DNA from: Paracoccaceae bacterium
Lineage (GTDB): Bacteria; Pseudomonadota; Alphaproteobacteria; Rhodobacterales; Rhodobacteraceae
Reading direction: 5' to 3'
NCBI GenBank assembly: GCA_003605175.1
Contig: QWDA01000004.1
Span: forward strand, 124,001-188,000
DNA length: 64,000 bases
The notes below the pieces were generated by a model. It saw only the letters and a list, made by a program, of their open reading frames with translations, did no database searches and was not told the origin of the DNA. Positions 8,606 to 18,002 of this stretch are shown one piece after another. Made by a program: the position numbers and the translations under genes. The first letter of the stretch is position 1; each line of letters opens with the position of its first letter.

Positions 8606-10404
8606 CAGAACGCCTGCCCGATGCCGATATAGATGTGGAAGCCGGAATTGTCGCCCGGACCGCTCACCGGCACCGCGAGGTCGAAGCGGATCGGGCCGAT
8701 GCCGGTATCGTAGCGCAGGCCGAGGCCGGCGCCGGAATGGCTTTCGCCGGAGGAGCCGGGCAGGCTTCCCTCGCCGATCATGCCCCAGTCGTAGAAGCCC
8801 ACGAGCTGGATATCGTCGCGAACCCGGGTGCGGAGTTCGGTCTGGAGGCCGAGGAAGCTGCGGCCGCCCGATTCCACGCCGCCGATATCGAGGTCGAGCG
8901 ACTGGTAGTCCTGGCCGCGCACGGTGCCGCCGCCACCGGAGGTGAAGCGCAGCTCGTTCGGCAACCCGGTAACCGAGGCGCCGACGATGGAACCGGCCTG
9001 GAGCCGGGCGGCGAGCACGAATTTGCTGTCCTGGCCGTAATCCTCGAAGGCGCGGGCGTCGAGCGTCAGCCGGGCGCCGCTTTCCGAGCCGTCGAGGCCG
9101 AAGAAGGGCGAGATGCCGAGATCGATATAGTAGCCATCATTGGTGTTCAGCAGGCCCTCGCGCTTGTCGTAGGTGCCGCCCAGCGGCAGGAAGATCTGCT
9201 GGTAGACGGTATCGCCCGAGGCATCGCTCACGTCGGAATAGCGGTACTCGATTCCATAGCGGGTGCTGGCGATGTCGTTGATTTCGCGATCGAATCCGAG
9301 GCCGATCGTGGCGTTGTCGGATGTGTAGTCGTCTTCGTCCAGATGTTCGATGCCGGTCTTGATATAGGCGTCGGTCCTGGCGTTGGGCGTGGCCGGGCGG
9401 CCGAGCCTCATGCCGAGGCTGTAGTCGGTGCCGCCGGATTCGCCGCCGATACCCGAGACCTCCGCATCGAAGCGCAGACGTTCGGCGCCGCCGAGGAGGT
9501 TTCGGTGCATCCAGAAGGACGAGAGGGTGAGCCCGGCGGAGCTGTCGAGTTCGGCGCCGAAGCCGAAGCGGCGGGGCTTCTGGTCGACGATCTCGGCGAT
9601 CACGTCGAGCGTGCCGTCAGGGTTCGGCTTGTCGGCCTCGGTCAGGGTCACCGAGCTGAAGGCGCCGGTTTCGCGCAGGCGCCGCGCCGAGCGGTCGACG
9701 GCGGCAGGGTCGTAGGTCTCGCCCCTGGGCAGGCCGGCGATCTTGTGGATCCGGCGGGTCGAGACGGCGGACTGGCCCGCGACCTGGAGCCTGCCGAAGC
9801 GGAGGACCGGGCCGGGTTCGATGGCGATGGCGGCGTTGAGCGTCCGGTTTGCGTGGTTCGCGGTGATCTTCTGGCCGGCGATATCGGCCTTGGCATGGCC
9901 GGTATCCTGCCAGCGCTCGACGGCGGTTCTGGTGGCCTTCTCGATCATGCCGGTGCGGGCGGGTTTGCCGAGCGAGAAGCCTTCGGAAAGCTCGGTGCCG
10001 GGCGCGACGGGGGCGATCTCGGCCTGGCCGAAGCGGTAGAGCGGGCCGGGGCGGACGATGACCTCGACCGTGCCGACTCGGGCGAGGGTGGCGAGCGGGT
10101 CGATCTCGGCGGCTTCCTTTCCGTCGACCCGGATCGAGACGGTGGCGCCGAAGCGGCCCTCGGCATAGAGCGCGCCGACGATGCGGGCATAGTCGGCGCG
10201 GGCGGCGGCGAGGATGTCGTTGGGGTTCTGCACGCCGGTGTTCTTCGCCTCGACGAGGAGCGAGGAGGCAGCCAGCGTCTGGGCGAGGTCATCGCCGCCA
10301 CCCTGCACGCGGAAGCGGAGCGCGTCGAACGCCATGGCCGGCAGCCCCACCAGCCCCGCAAGTGCGAGCGTGGCCCAGAACGCGGCCCGGGAACGGCTAA
10401 TCAC
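8605..10404 (-). CDS. tamA: outer-membrane assembly protein TamA (BamA family)
   Basis: 599 residues from a GTG at 10404. This start is chosen because a purine-rich site (GGAGGCAGGGGG) precedes it and a clean signal peptide follows (MISRSRAAFWATLALAG, cleavage near PAMA-FDA). A longer in-frame start at 10455 would add 17 unlikely residues. N-terminal POTRA-like domains (about 60-230) are followed by a 16-stranded-barrel-type C-terminus ending in the terminal aromatic IGIGQAF, the typical outer-membrane beta signal. It is the partner of the adjacent tamB. Confidence 0.93.
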   Translation of the reverse strand: MISRSRAAFWATLALAGLVGLPAMAFDALRFRVQGGGDDLAQTLAASSLLVEAKNTGVQNPNDILAAARADYARIVGALYAEGRFGATVSIRVDGKEAAEIDPLATLARVGTVEVIVRPGPLYRFGQAEIAPVAPGTELSEGFSLGKPARTGMIEKATRTAVERWQDTGHAKADIAGQKITANHANRTLNAAIAIEPGPVLRFGRLQVAGQSAVSTRRIHKIAGLPRGETYDPAAVDRSARRLRETGAFSSVTLTEADKPNPDGTLDVIAEIVDQKPRRFGFGAELDSSAGLTLSSFWMHRNLLGGAERLRFDAEVSGIGGESGGTDYSLGMRLGRPATPNARTDAYIKTGIEHLDEDDYTSDNATIGLGFDREINDIASTRYGIEYRYSDVSDASGDTVYQQIFLPLGGTYDKREGLLNTNDGYYIDLGISPFFGLDGSESGARLTLDARAFEDYGQDSKFVLAARLQAGSIVGASVTGLPNELRFTSGGGGTVRGQDYQSLDLDIGGVESGGRSFLGLQTELRTRVRDDIQLVGFYDWGMIGEGSLPGSSGESHSGAGLGLRYDTGIGPIRFDLAVPVSGPGDNSGFHIYIGIGQAF

Positions 10405-10476
10405 GGTGCTAGACCCCCTGCCTCCAGCGCCGGCCCACGCGGGGCCGGCCGTCACCCGACAACATAGTGCGCCCGC

Positions 10477-11826
10477 TCATTCTGCCAGTGGCTCGGCGGC
10501 GATCCGGCTGCCTTCGAGGATCTTCACCTCGCGCTGCGGGAACGGGATCGAGATCCCGTTTTCCTTGAAGGCGTCCCAGAGCGCAAGGTAGACATTGCCG
10601 CGGATATTGGTGAGCCCGCCGGTGGGGTCGCTGATCCAAAAGCGCAGGATATAGTCGACCGAGCTGTCGCCGAACCCGACGATATGGCAGACCGGCGCGC
10701 GCCAGCTGAGCACCCGCTCGACACTCGATGCGGCCTCGATGGCCACCTTGCGGACCATGTGCGGATCGTCGCCATAGGCGGTGCCGAAGAAGATGTCGAG
10801 CCGGACGAATTCGTTGGAATGGGACCAGTTCACCACCTGGCCGGTGATCAGATCCTCGTTCGGGATCAGGTATTCCTTGCCGTCCCGGGTCACTACAGAG
10901 ACGTAGCGGGCGCCCAGCGCGTTGATCCAGCCGAAGGTGTCGCCGAGCGAGATCACATCGCCCGGCTTCACCGATTTGTCGAGAAGGATGATGACCCCCG
11001 AGACGAGGTTCGACACCACTTTCTGGAGGCCGAAGCCGAGGCCGACGCCGATCGCGCCCGAAAGCACCGCGAGTCCGGTGAGGTCGACGCCGACCGCCTT
11101 CAGGCCGACGAAGAAGGCGATCCCGTAGAGCAGGACCTGCAGCACCTTGACCACGAGGACGCGCATCGAGGGCGTGAGGCCTTCGACCTTCTCCACCTGC
11201 GAGGCGGTTGTTGTGGCGAGGAAGCGGGCGACGAAGAAGAAGAGGCCGATGATGAACACCGCCTGGAGCACGATCCAGACCGAGATCCGCATGTCGCCCA
11301 ACTGCACCGAGGCGCTGTCGAGCAGGGCCTCGGCCGCATCGGTCAGGCCGAGGATGTTGAGCGTGATCCAGATCCAGGCGCCGTAGCGGACCACGGTGCG
11401 GAGGAAGGTGTTGGAGATCAGCCGCGTTGCGAAGGAGACGATCAGCCAGGCGAGCGTCAGGTTGGCGGCGATCACGAGGAGGTAGGAGCGGCTGGGCCAG
11501 GTCGCCTGGCGCATGATCCAGACGACGAGCCAGATCAGCAGCACGAAGAAAATCATCCGGATCCGCTTGTGCACCATGAGGAGTACCCGGTAGCGCCATT
11601 TCGGCCAGTTTTCGCGGGTGCGCATCCAGTCGTGCAGCTTCGGCGCGAAGACCCGTGAGAGGACATGCGCGGCGACGAGGATGCCGATGGCGATGACGAC
11701 CTGGTAGGCATTCCAGGGACGCAGAAGCGTATTGAGAAAGACCTGCGCCTGCCCGAGCAGCCCTTGCCCGAGCGCCGCGATCTCCTGCGCCTGGTCGATC
11801 AGGTTCGGTGCCTGGTCTGGATCCAT
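10477..11826 (-). CDS. MscS-family mechanosensitive channel
   Basis: Inner-membrane channel that releases solutes on osmotic downshock. 449 residues with about six hydrophobic segments (near 42-58, 88-105, 113-135, 145-165, 182-200, 225-245), then the pore and beta-domain signature GAIGVGLGFGLQKVVSNLVSG followed by DKSVKPGDVI and RDGKEYLIPNEDLI. It is longer than minimal MscS, fitting a medium-size YbdG/YnaI-like subfamily. It lies 73 bp upstream of tamA; cotranscription is possible but not shown. Confidence 0.9.
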   Translation of the reverse strand: MDPDQAPNLIDQAQEIAALGQGLLGQAQVFLNTLLRPWNAYQVVIAIGILVAAHVLSRVFAPKLHDWMRTRENWPKWRYRVLLMVHKRIRMIFFVLLIWLVVWIMRQATWPSRSYLLVIAANLTLAWLIVSFATRLISNTFLRTVVRYGAWIWITLNILGLTDAAEALLDSASVQLGDMRISVWIVLQAVFIIGLFFFVARFLATTTASQVEKVEGLTPSMRVLVVKVLQVLLYGIAFFVGLKAVGVDLTGLAVLSGAIGVGLGFGLQKVVSNLVSGVIILLDKSVKPGDVISLGDTFGWINALGARYVSVVTRDGKEYLIPNEDLITGQVVNWSHSNEFVRLDIFFGTAYGDDPHMVRKVAIEAASSVERVLSWRAPVCHIVGFGDSSVDYILRFWISDPTGGLTNIRGNVYLALWDAFKENGISIPFPQREVKILEGSRIAAEPLAE

Positions 11827-12018
11827 CCGTGCCGCCTCCGGACGGAATCATCGCAGCCGCGCCTTGCATCCGCAATCGTCTTCTCCCCGGCGCTTCGGGG
11901 TTGCCGCAACGCTTCGAGGCGCGGCACCCGCCGGCAGCGCCAGCTCCTGGGCTCTCTGGTTCGAGGAACAGGGCCCGACGGTCCGCCGGGTTTTCTATGG
12001 CAACAGGGCGCCGGTGCC

Positions 12019-13125
12019 CTACTGGACGACGAACTCTGCGTGAAGCGCTCCGGCAGCCTTGATCGTCTTCAGGATGTCGATCATGTCGCGCGGCGAGACG
12101 CCGAGCGCGTTCAGCCCCGCGATGACGTCCGAAAGCGAGGTGCCGCCGGGGATGTCGGCCATGCCGGGCTGGCCGCTCTCCTCGATCGACGCCGAGCTGC
12201 GCGGCACCACGATCGACTCGCCGTCCGAGAACGGGCTCGGCTGCACGACGAGCGGCGCCTCCTCGATCCGCAGCGTCAGGTTGCCCTGGCTGACCGCCAC
12301 GCGCGATATCCGCACGTCCTCTCCCATCACGATGGTACCCGAGCGCTGGTCGACGATCACCCGTGCGCGCAGCTCCGGATCGACCGCGAGGTTCTCGATC
12401 CGGCTGATCGCATGGGCGGCCGATATCGCGCCAGTGGCCGCCACGTTGAGCTCGACGGTGCCGGCATCCTGCATCAGGGCGACCGGGCGGCCGATGTCGG
12501 CGTTGATCACCGACTCGATCCGGAGCGCGGTGGTGAAATCGGGTTCGCGCAGCGCCAGGCGGATGCGCTGCAGGTCGGAGAAGGAAAAGTCGATCTCGCG
12601 CTCGATCCTTGCGCCCGCCGGGATCGAGCCGGCGGTCGGCACGCCCTGCACGACGCTCGCCGCCTCGCCCTGGGCCGAGACGCCGCCCGCGAGCACGGTG
12701 CCTTGCGCGACGGCATAGATCTGCCCGTCGGCGGCGGTGAGCGGGGTCATGATCAATGTGCCGCCCAGAAGGCTGTCGGCATCGCCGATCGCCGAGACGG
12801 TCACGTCGATCCGCCCGCCCGCGCGCGCGAAGGGCGGCAGCGTGCTTGTCACCAGAACGGCGGCGACGTTCTGCGGCCGGAACTGCTCGCCCGAGATGTT
12901 CACGCCGAGCCGTTCGAGGAGGTTCGTCATGATCTCCTCGGTGAAGGGCGCGTTGCGGATCCCGTCGCCGGTGCCGTTCAGTCCGACCACGAGGCCGTAG
13001 CCCACGAGATCGTTGCCGCGCACGCCGTCGAACTCGACGAGATCCTTGATGCGCACGTCCTGCGCCGCGCCGGCGGTGGCCGCGAGCGCGAACGCGAGGA
13101 TCAGGTGGGCGAGAAAGCGCGTCAT
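12019..13125 (-). CDS. flgI: flagellar basal-body P-ring protein FlgI
   Basis: 368 residues with a Sec signal peptide (cleavage near ATAGA-AQD) and the conserved N-terminus VRIKDLVEFDGVRGNDLVGYGLVVGLNGTGD. It forms the periplasmic P ring around the flagellar rod. Its start overlaps the flgL stop by 4 bp, so it is the last gene of a motB/flgE-flgK-flgL-flgI run. The C-terminus KTIKAAGALHAEFVVQ is typical of the family. Confidence 0.96.
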   Translation of the reverse strand: MTRFLAHLILAFALAATAGAAQDVRIKDLVEFDGVRGNDLVGYGLVVGLNGTGDGIRNAPFTEEIMTNLLERLGVNISGEQFRPQNVAAVLVTSTLPPFARAGGRIDVTVSAIGDADSLLGGTLIMTPLTAADGQIYAVAQGTVLAGGVSAQGEAASVVQGVPTAGSIPAGARIEREIDFSFSDLQRIRLALREPDFTTALRIESVINADIGRPVALMQDAGTVELNVAATGAISAAHAISRIENLAVDPELRARVIVDQRSGTIVMGEDVRISRVAVSQGNLTLRIEEAPLVVQPSPFSDGESIVVPRSSASIEESGQPGMADIPGGTSLSDVIAGLNALGVSPRDMIDILKTIKAAGALHAEFVVQ

Positions 13126-14129
13126 CTGAGGTAGTTCGTGAGCGAAAGGTCCGAGAGCCGCCCGGTGATGAAATAGAGGCTCTGAAGCTGGCCTTCGAGC
13201 TGTTGGAGCTGCGTCGCCGCCTCGAGCGGATCGGCGGCGCGGATCTCGGACCGCGCGATTTCGTAGGATTCGCGCTCCGCGGCGATGCGGCTGCGCGCGG
13301 TTTCTATCCGCTCCTGCGACACGCCGAGATCGGCGCGGGCCGAGACGAGCGCGGCTTCGGCCGTCAGCAGCCGCTCGCCCGTGGAGCGCGCGAGGACCGC
13401 GCGTTCGGCCGGAGCGCCATTGAGCACGCCGAGATCGATCAGCGCCGCCGTCGCGAGGTTCTTGAGCACATCGACCACTTCGGGCGTGGTCGCGCCGAGA
13501 AACGGATTGGCCGACGAGCCGTCGCCCAGCGAGACCGCATCGGCCGGGGTGGCCGAGCCGAGATAGGACGCGGTTTCATAGGCGCCGCCGGGGGCGAAGA
13601 AGGCATCGACAGCTGTAAACACGTCGGCCGCGGTGGCGGCGGGGCCGACCGCCGCCACCAGGTCGGCGAGAATGGTTTCGGGATCGTCGAGCGCCGGGCG
13701 GTCGAAGGCCTGTCCGGCAAAGAGCGTGCGGCCGGCCACATTGGTGTTGAGCCCGGTCACGGCGGCGGCAAATTTCTGGCGCGCATCCGCGGCGGCGCTG
13801 CCGGTGAGCTGCGCGTCGGTGGATTCCTGCACGAGCAGGAGCGAGGAGGAGAGGGCGCTCGCATCCGAGGCGATCCGGCCCAGGATGTCCTGGCCCACCT
13901 CGGCGGCGAGCGAGGCCTCCTTCACGGAAACTTCGTAGGCATCGAGCGAGGTCAGCGAGCGTTCGAGCCCGGCAAGCGCGCGGAAATCGCCGCGCACCTC
14001 GCCGATCAGGTCGCTTTTCTCGCCGGTCGACAATTCGCCGGAATAGCGCATCAGGCCCTCGTTCAGGCGCGCAATCTCGCGCCGGAGCTGGAAGGATTGG
14101 GCAAGATCGCCGAGTGTTGTGAAGCTCAT
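13122..14129 (-). CDS. flgL: flagellar hook-filament junction protein FlgL
   Basis: 335 residues. It has a flagellin-like N-terminal helix region (residues 1-60, with LAQSFQLRREIARLNEGLMRY) and a C-terminal helix rich in Gln and Leu (QLQQLEGQLQSLYFITG), as expected of hook-associated protein 3. A strong ribosome site (GAGGAGGGAAAG) precedes the ATG. It follows flgK by 10 bp and overlaps flgI by 4 bp. The middle domain is divergent, so the assignment rests partly on context. Confidence 0.87.
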   Translation of the reverse strand: MSFTTLGDLAQSFQLRREIARLNEGLMRYSGELSTGEKSDLIGEVRGDFRALAGLERSLTSLDAYEVSVKEASLAAEVGQDILGRIASDASALSSSLLLVQESTDAQLTGSAAADARQKFAAAVTGLNTNVAGRTLFAGQAFDRPALDDPETILADLVAAVGPAATAADVFTAVDAFFAPGGAYETASYLGSATPADAVSLGDGSSANPFLGATTPEVVDVLKNLATAALIDLGVLNGAPAERAVLARSTGERLLTAEAALVSARADLGVSQERIETARSRIAAERESYEIARSEIRAADPLEAATQLQQLEGQLQSLYFITGRLSDLSLTNYLR

Positions 14130-14139
14130 CTTTCCCTCC

Positions 14140-15597
14140 TCAGATCGCCAGCAGGTTTTGGATCAGACCGTCCACGGTCTGGATCACCCGGGCATTGGCG
14201 GCATAGGCCTGCTCGATCAGCAGGAGTTTCTGCATCTCCTGGTCGGTATCGACGCCATTTGCATATTCGAGCTCCTTCAGGGATTGCTGCTCGGCGGCGG
14301 CGAAGCCGGACTGGCGCTCGGCCACGACGAGATCGCCGGTGATCCGCGACGCAAGCGCCGAGGACAGCGTGTGCACGGTCTGGCTGGTGCCGGCATTCGG
14401 GCCGGTCGCGGGCGCCCGGAGCGCGTTGAGCGCGCCGGCGAAGGCGTTGAGCAGGTCGGCATTGCCGACATCGCCCGCCGTGGTCGCGCCGAGCCCGTCG
14501 CGCAGGAGCTGGGCGGATCCGCCCTGGTCGGGATCCACGAGCGCGTTGATCTCGAGCCGGCCGGCGAGGCCCACCTCGTTGGCGGCGGAGAAGGCCGCGC
14601 CGTTGTCGGTGAAGAGACCCGGATCGCCGGCGGTGAAGGTGGGGTCGAGAGACGGATCCTCGAAGCGTTCGACCAGATCGCGGGCCAGCGCGTCGAGATC
14701 GGCCTGCGCCGAAGGAGCGAGCTGGTCGCGCACGTCGAAGGCGGCGCCGAGGGTGCCGCCGCCGAAGGGCTGGAAGCTGCCGGTCGTGGGCATGTTGCGG
14801 CCGTCGATCGAAAGGCCCGACAGCGCGCCGCTCGCCAGGGACATGTCGGCAGTGATGAAGTTCGCGGGCGTGAAATCGACGGTGACGGCGGTGTCCTCGA
14901 GGAGGATCGCGCCGCCCTCGGTGTAGAGCGCCACCTTGCCGTCGGCACGCTGGACCTCGCGCATCGGCACGATCTCGGAGATCGCGTCGATCACCTTCTG
15001 GCGTTCGTCCTGGAGCGCCGAGACATCGCGGCCCCTTCCGTTGAGCGACGCGATCGAGGCGTTGATCTCCTCCACCTGCCTGAGGCCCGAGTTGAGCTGG
15101 TCGACCTGGAAGGCGATCGACCTGTCGGCGTCGAGCCGCGCGCCCTGGATGTTGCCGGAGACCGAATTGATCGCGCCCACGAGCTCCTTGGCCGCAGTGA
15201 GGACGGCAGTGAGGCGGGTGTCGGAATCGGGCCGGCTGGCGGCGGTGATCAGGCTCGATTCGAAGAGCCGGAAGCGGCCCGAGATCGAGCTTTCCTTCTC
15301 CGGCGTGCCGACCAGCGTCGAGACCTTTTCGAGGAACGCTTTGGTGTCGTTCGAATAGCCGAGCGCGGCGTCGGCAAGGCGCCGGTCGCGGAGCAGCCCG
15401 GCGTCGACGACCCGGATCACGCCGTCGACCTGGACACCGGCCCCGCCGCCATCGAGAACCCGCGACGACAGCGCGATCTCGCGCCGCCCGTAGCCCTCGG
15501 TCATCACGTTCGAGACGTTGTTCGAGACAAGCTGCGCCGCGCGGGACGCGGCAGTCAGTCCCGACAGGGCGTTGGCGAGGGAAGCGGAAAGGCTCAT
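14140..15597 (-). CDS. flgK: flagellar hook-associated protein FlgK
   Basis: 485 residues. The N-terminal rod motif SLSASLANALSGLTAASRAA followed by VSNNVSNVMTEGYGRREI, and the C-terminal EYANGVDTDQEMQKLLLIEQAYAANARVI, are diagnostic of FlgK, the first hook-filament junction protein. It is exported by the flagellar type III system, so it has no Sec signal. It lies between flgE (23 bp upstream) and flgL in the same orientation. Confidence 0.95.
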   Translation of the reverse strand: MSLSASLANALSGLTAASRAAQLVSNNVSNVMTEGYGRREIALSSRVLDGGGAGVQVDGVIRVVDAGLLRDRRLADAALGYSNDTKAFLEKVSTLVGTPEKESSISGRFRLFESSLITAASRPDSDTRLTAVLTAAKELVGAINSVSGNIQGARLDADRSIAFQVDQLNSGLRQVEEINASIASLNGRGRDVSALQDERQKVIDAISEIVPMREVQRADGKVALYTEGGAILLEDTAVTVDFTPANFITADMSLASGALSGLSIDGRNMPTTGSFQPFGGGTLGAAFDVRDQLAPSAQADLDALARDLVERFEDPSLDPTFTAGDPGLFTDNGAAFSAANEVGLAGRLEINALVDPDQGGSAQLLRDGLGATTAGDVGNADLLNAFAGALNALRAPATGPNAGTSQTVHTLSSALASRITGDLVVAERQSGFAAAEQQSLKELEYANGVDTDQEMQKLLLIEQAYAANARVIQTVDGLIQNLLAI

Positions 15598-15620
15598 GGC
15601 TCAGGTCTTTCGGGAGAGGA

Positions 15621-16985
15621 TCATCGCTTGATGTTGGTCGTCTCCTGCAACATCTCGTCGACGGTCTGGATGACTTTTGCGTTGGAGGAATAGGCGCGCT
15701 GGGTCTGGATCAGCTGGGTCAGTTCGCCGGCCACGTCGGTGGCGGATTCCTCGAGCGCGAAGCCGATGATGTCGCCGGTCGGGCCATCGCCCGCATCCCA
15801 GAGGAAGAACGAGCCGGATTCGTTCGAGAGCGCGTAGGTCTGGTTATCGAGCGCTTCGAGCCCGTTGGGGTTGGGCACGTCCACGAGCGGGATCTGGTAG
15901 AGCACGCGGGTGATGCCGGTGTCGAACACGGCGCTGAGGAAGCCGTTGCCGTCAATCTCGACCGAGGTCATGTTGCCCACGGGGAACCCGTCCTTGGTGA
16001 TCGAGGTCGGCGCGAAACTGTCGGAGAGCTGGGTCATCACCGTACCGGAACCGGGGGCGCCGATATTGATGTTGATATCGCCGCGGGCAGCGGTAACAGC
16101 GAATTCTCCGGTCGTAGTGTTGTAGGCGCCGCCGACATAGGTGCCGGTGCCGGCATTGCCCGAGATCAGGATCGGGTCGCCGCTGGCGTCAAGCTCGGCC
16201 AGCGTGACGGTCGAGATCGTACCGCCGCTGCCGGTGGTGTCGTCGAAGACGATGTCATAGGCGCCGATCAGCGTTCCGCCCTGGGCCGAATCCCGGATTT
16301 CCATGACCCATTCGTTCGAGGCGCCCGCGGCGCCCGGCAGGATCGGCGTGTAGGTGACGTCGAGGCTCTGCGAGGTGCCGAGGTTGTCGAAGTATTCGAC
16401 CGAAAGCGACAGCGCGTCGCCCGTCGATCCGAATTCGGTTTCCGTGGCGGGCAGGTTGACGCCCAGCGTGATGGCGGTGGTGGGTTCGGCGGCGAACTGG
16501 TTCGCCTGGATCTGAACCGGGGCCAAGCCGTCGGCGGTATCGCGCGGATAGGTGGGGATCGAGCCGTCGGAATTGGCCTCCCAGCCCATCAGGACGAGGC
16601 CGCCGGGGTTCACGAGGTAGCCGTTCGCGTCGGTCCGGAACGAGCCGGTGGTGGCAAGGTTCATCGGCCAGTCGGAGGTCTGCGAGATCAGCGCCGTTTC
16701 GGTGGTGACCGGCACGAAGCCGCGACCCCGCACGGCGATGTCCGTGGGGTTGCTGGTGGCGGCGAGCGCACCCGACTGGTCGATCAGGCGGCTGGTGGTG
16801 ATCCGCACGCCGCCCGCGGAGTACGAGCCGGTACCGCTGTTGATGACCAGCGAGTGAAAGTCGGTCTCGACCCGCTTGTACCCGTAGGTTGCGGAGTTCG
16901 CGATGTTGTCAGAGATCGTCGCCAATCGGCTCGCATTCGACGCAAGACCAGCGACACCCGCATTCAGCGAGGAGGAAATTGTCAT
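15621..16985 (-). CDS. flgE: flagellar hook protein FlgE
   Basis: 454 residues. The N-terminal rod and hook motif (ISDNIANSATYGYKRVETDF) and C-terminal motif ELTQLIQTQRAYSSNAKVIQTVDEML match FlgE, the structural subunit of the hook. It is preceded by a 93-bp intergenic stretch with a CtrA-like box, so it probably opens its own transcription unit into flgK-flgL-flgI. Confidence 0.95.
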   Translation of the reverse strand: MTISSSLNAGVAGLASNASRLATISDNIANSATYGYKRVETDFHSLVINSGTGSYSAGGVRITTSRLIDQSGALAATSNPTDIAVRGRGFVPVTTETALISQTSDWPMNLATTGSFRTDANGYLVNPGGLVLMGWEANSDGSIPTYPRDTADGLAPVQIQANQFAAEPTTAITLGVNLPATETEFGSTGDALSLSVEYFDNLGTSQSLDVTYTPILPGAAGASNEWVMEIRDSAQGGTLIGAYDIVFDDTTGSGGTISTVTLAELDASGDPILISGNAGTGTYVGGAYNTTTGEFAVTAARGDININIGAPGSGTVMTQLSDSFAPTSITKDGFPVGNMTSVEIDGNGFLSAVFDTGITRVLYQIPLVDVPNPNGLEALDNQTYALSNESGSFFLWDAGDGPTGDIIGFALEESATDVAGELTQLIQTQRAYSSNAKVIQTVDEMLQETTNIKR

Positions 16986-17042
16986 AGAGGTGCACCTTCT
17001 GCTGCAAAGCCCCGTCCGCTTTCAGAGCTAAGGTGCGCGTCG

Positions 17043-17057
17043 TTAAGACCGTTCTAA
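17043..17057 (-). promoter_or_regulatory. candidate CtrA box upstream of flgE
   Basis: The 15-mer reads TTAA-N7-CTAA on the plus strand, i.e. TTAG-N7-TTAA on the strand of flgE: one mismatch from the CtrA consensus TTAA-N7-TTAA. It lies 58-72 bp before the flgE start. CtrA is known to drive flagellar genes in Rhodobacterales. Binding here is inference. Confidence 0.5.
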
Positions 17058-17078
17058 CAAATAAAATTCGCCGCAATT

Positions 17079-17945
17079 TCAACTCTGGCGGCGCAGGAGC
17101 ACGATCTCGATCCGATCGTTGCGCGGGTCCATCGGGTTCCTGGTTGCCGGCATCCTGTCGGCGAAGCCGGTCACGCGTTCGATCCGCTTCGGCGGCACAC
17201 CGGCCGCCTCGAGCGAGGCGCGGAGCCGCTGGGCGCGATCCGAAGTCCTGTCCCAGGTGCGGTTCTCGCGCACCACCACGGGCACCGCGCGGGTATGGGC
17301 CTGGGTCGCGATGCCGTTGTCGACCAGATTGAGCATCGGCGCGATGTCGCTGAGGATGTCGAGCAGGATGCGCGTGGGCTGGTCCTCGGCGTCGAAAAGC
17401 GCGGCGTCCTCGGTGTCGAAGAGCTCGATCACCAGGCCCTCGTCGCTCAGCCGGGTGACGATATGGCGCCGCAGAAGCTCGTTCTGCATGCTCTCGCCGC
17501 CGATCCCGAGAAGGGCGTTCTGGACCTCCTGCAGATCCTCCTCCCTCATGGCACGTCCGGTGGTGTGCAGCGTCTCGGCGTCTCCCTCGGTCTCGTCATT
17601 GTCGGAGGCCCCCATCGCGACGACGTCCTTCGCGGGCTCGTTGACCGACTGGCCTGTGCTGTTATGGGTCATCGGCTGTTCGGAGAACATGCTCTCGCCG
17701 TTGAACGCGCCGGAGCCGCCGCCCGAGGATTTCACGATCGGAATCGTCGGGTTGAAGTAATCGGCGATGCTCTTGCGCTGCTTTTCGGTGGTGGCGCCGA
17801 GGAGCCACATCAGCAGGAAGAAGGCCATCATCGCGGTCACGAAGTCGGCATAGGCCACCTTCCAGGCGCCGCCATGGTGGCCATGCCCGCCGACCACCTT
17901 CTTGCGCTTGATGATGATCGGCGCGTTTTCGCCCTGTCCGGCCAT
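17079..17945 (-). CDS. motB: flagellar motor stator protein MotB
   Basis: 288 residues. An N-terminal basic segment (KRKKVVGGHGHHGG) leads into a single membrane helix YADFVTAMMAFFLLMWL that contains the proton-carrying aspartate D34. The C-terminal OmpA-like peptidoglycan-binding domain ends near FADRMPATRNPMDPRNDRIEIVL. MotB anchors the stator to peptidoglycan. Its partner MotA is not in the window. The gene ends 93 bp before flgE, in the same orientation. Confidence 0.94.
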   Translation of the reverse strand: MAGQGENAPIIIKRKKVVGGHGHHGGAWKVAYADFVTAMMAFFLLMWLLGATTEKQRKSIADYFNPTIPIVKSSGGGSGAFNGESMFSEQPMTHNSTGQSVNEPAKDVVAMGASDNDETEGDAETLHTTGRAMREEDLQEVQNALLGIGGESMQNELLRRHIVTRLSDEGLVIELFDTEDAALFDAEDQPTRILLDILSDIAPMLNLVDNGIATQAHTRAVPVVVRENRTWDRTSDRAQRLRASLEAAGVPPKRIERVTGFADRMPATRNPMDPRNDRIEIVLLRRQS

Positions 17946-18002
17946 GCCTTGCCCTCTCCGTCGCCCGGGGCGCGACCCTAGTGGGGTGCGGTGAACGAAG
18001 GC

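Noticed and set aside
8635-10467. Long plus-strand frame antisense to tamA.
   Set aside because: Ala/Gly/Glu-rich shadow frame; tamA on the minus strand has a signal peptide, POTRA region and beta signal.
16986-17040. Possible sigma-54 promoter (GG-N10-GC with TTTGCA) before flgE.
   Set aside because: Only the GG/GC spacing and TTGCA fit; the -24 element otherwise deviates, and a CtrA-like box is a better explanation.
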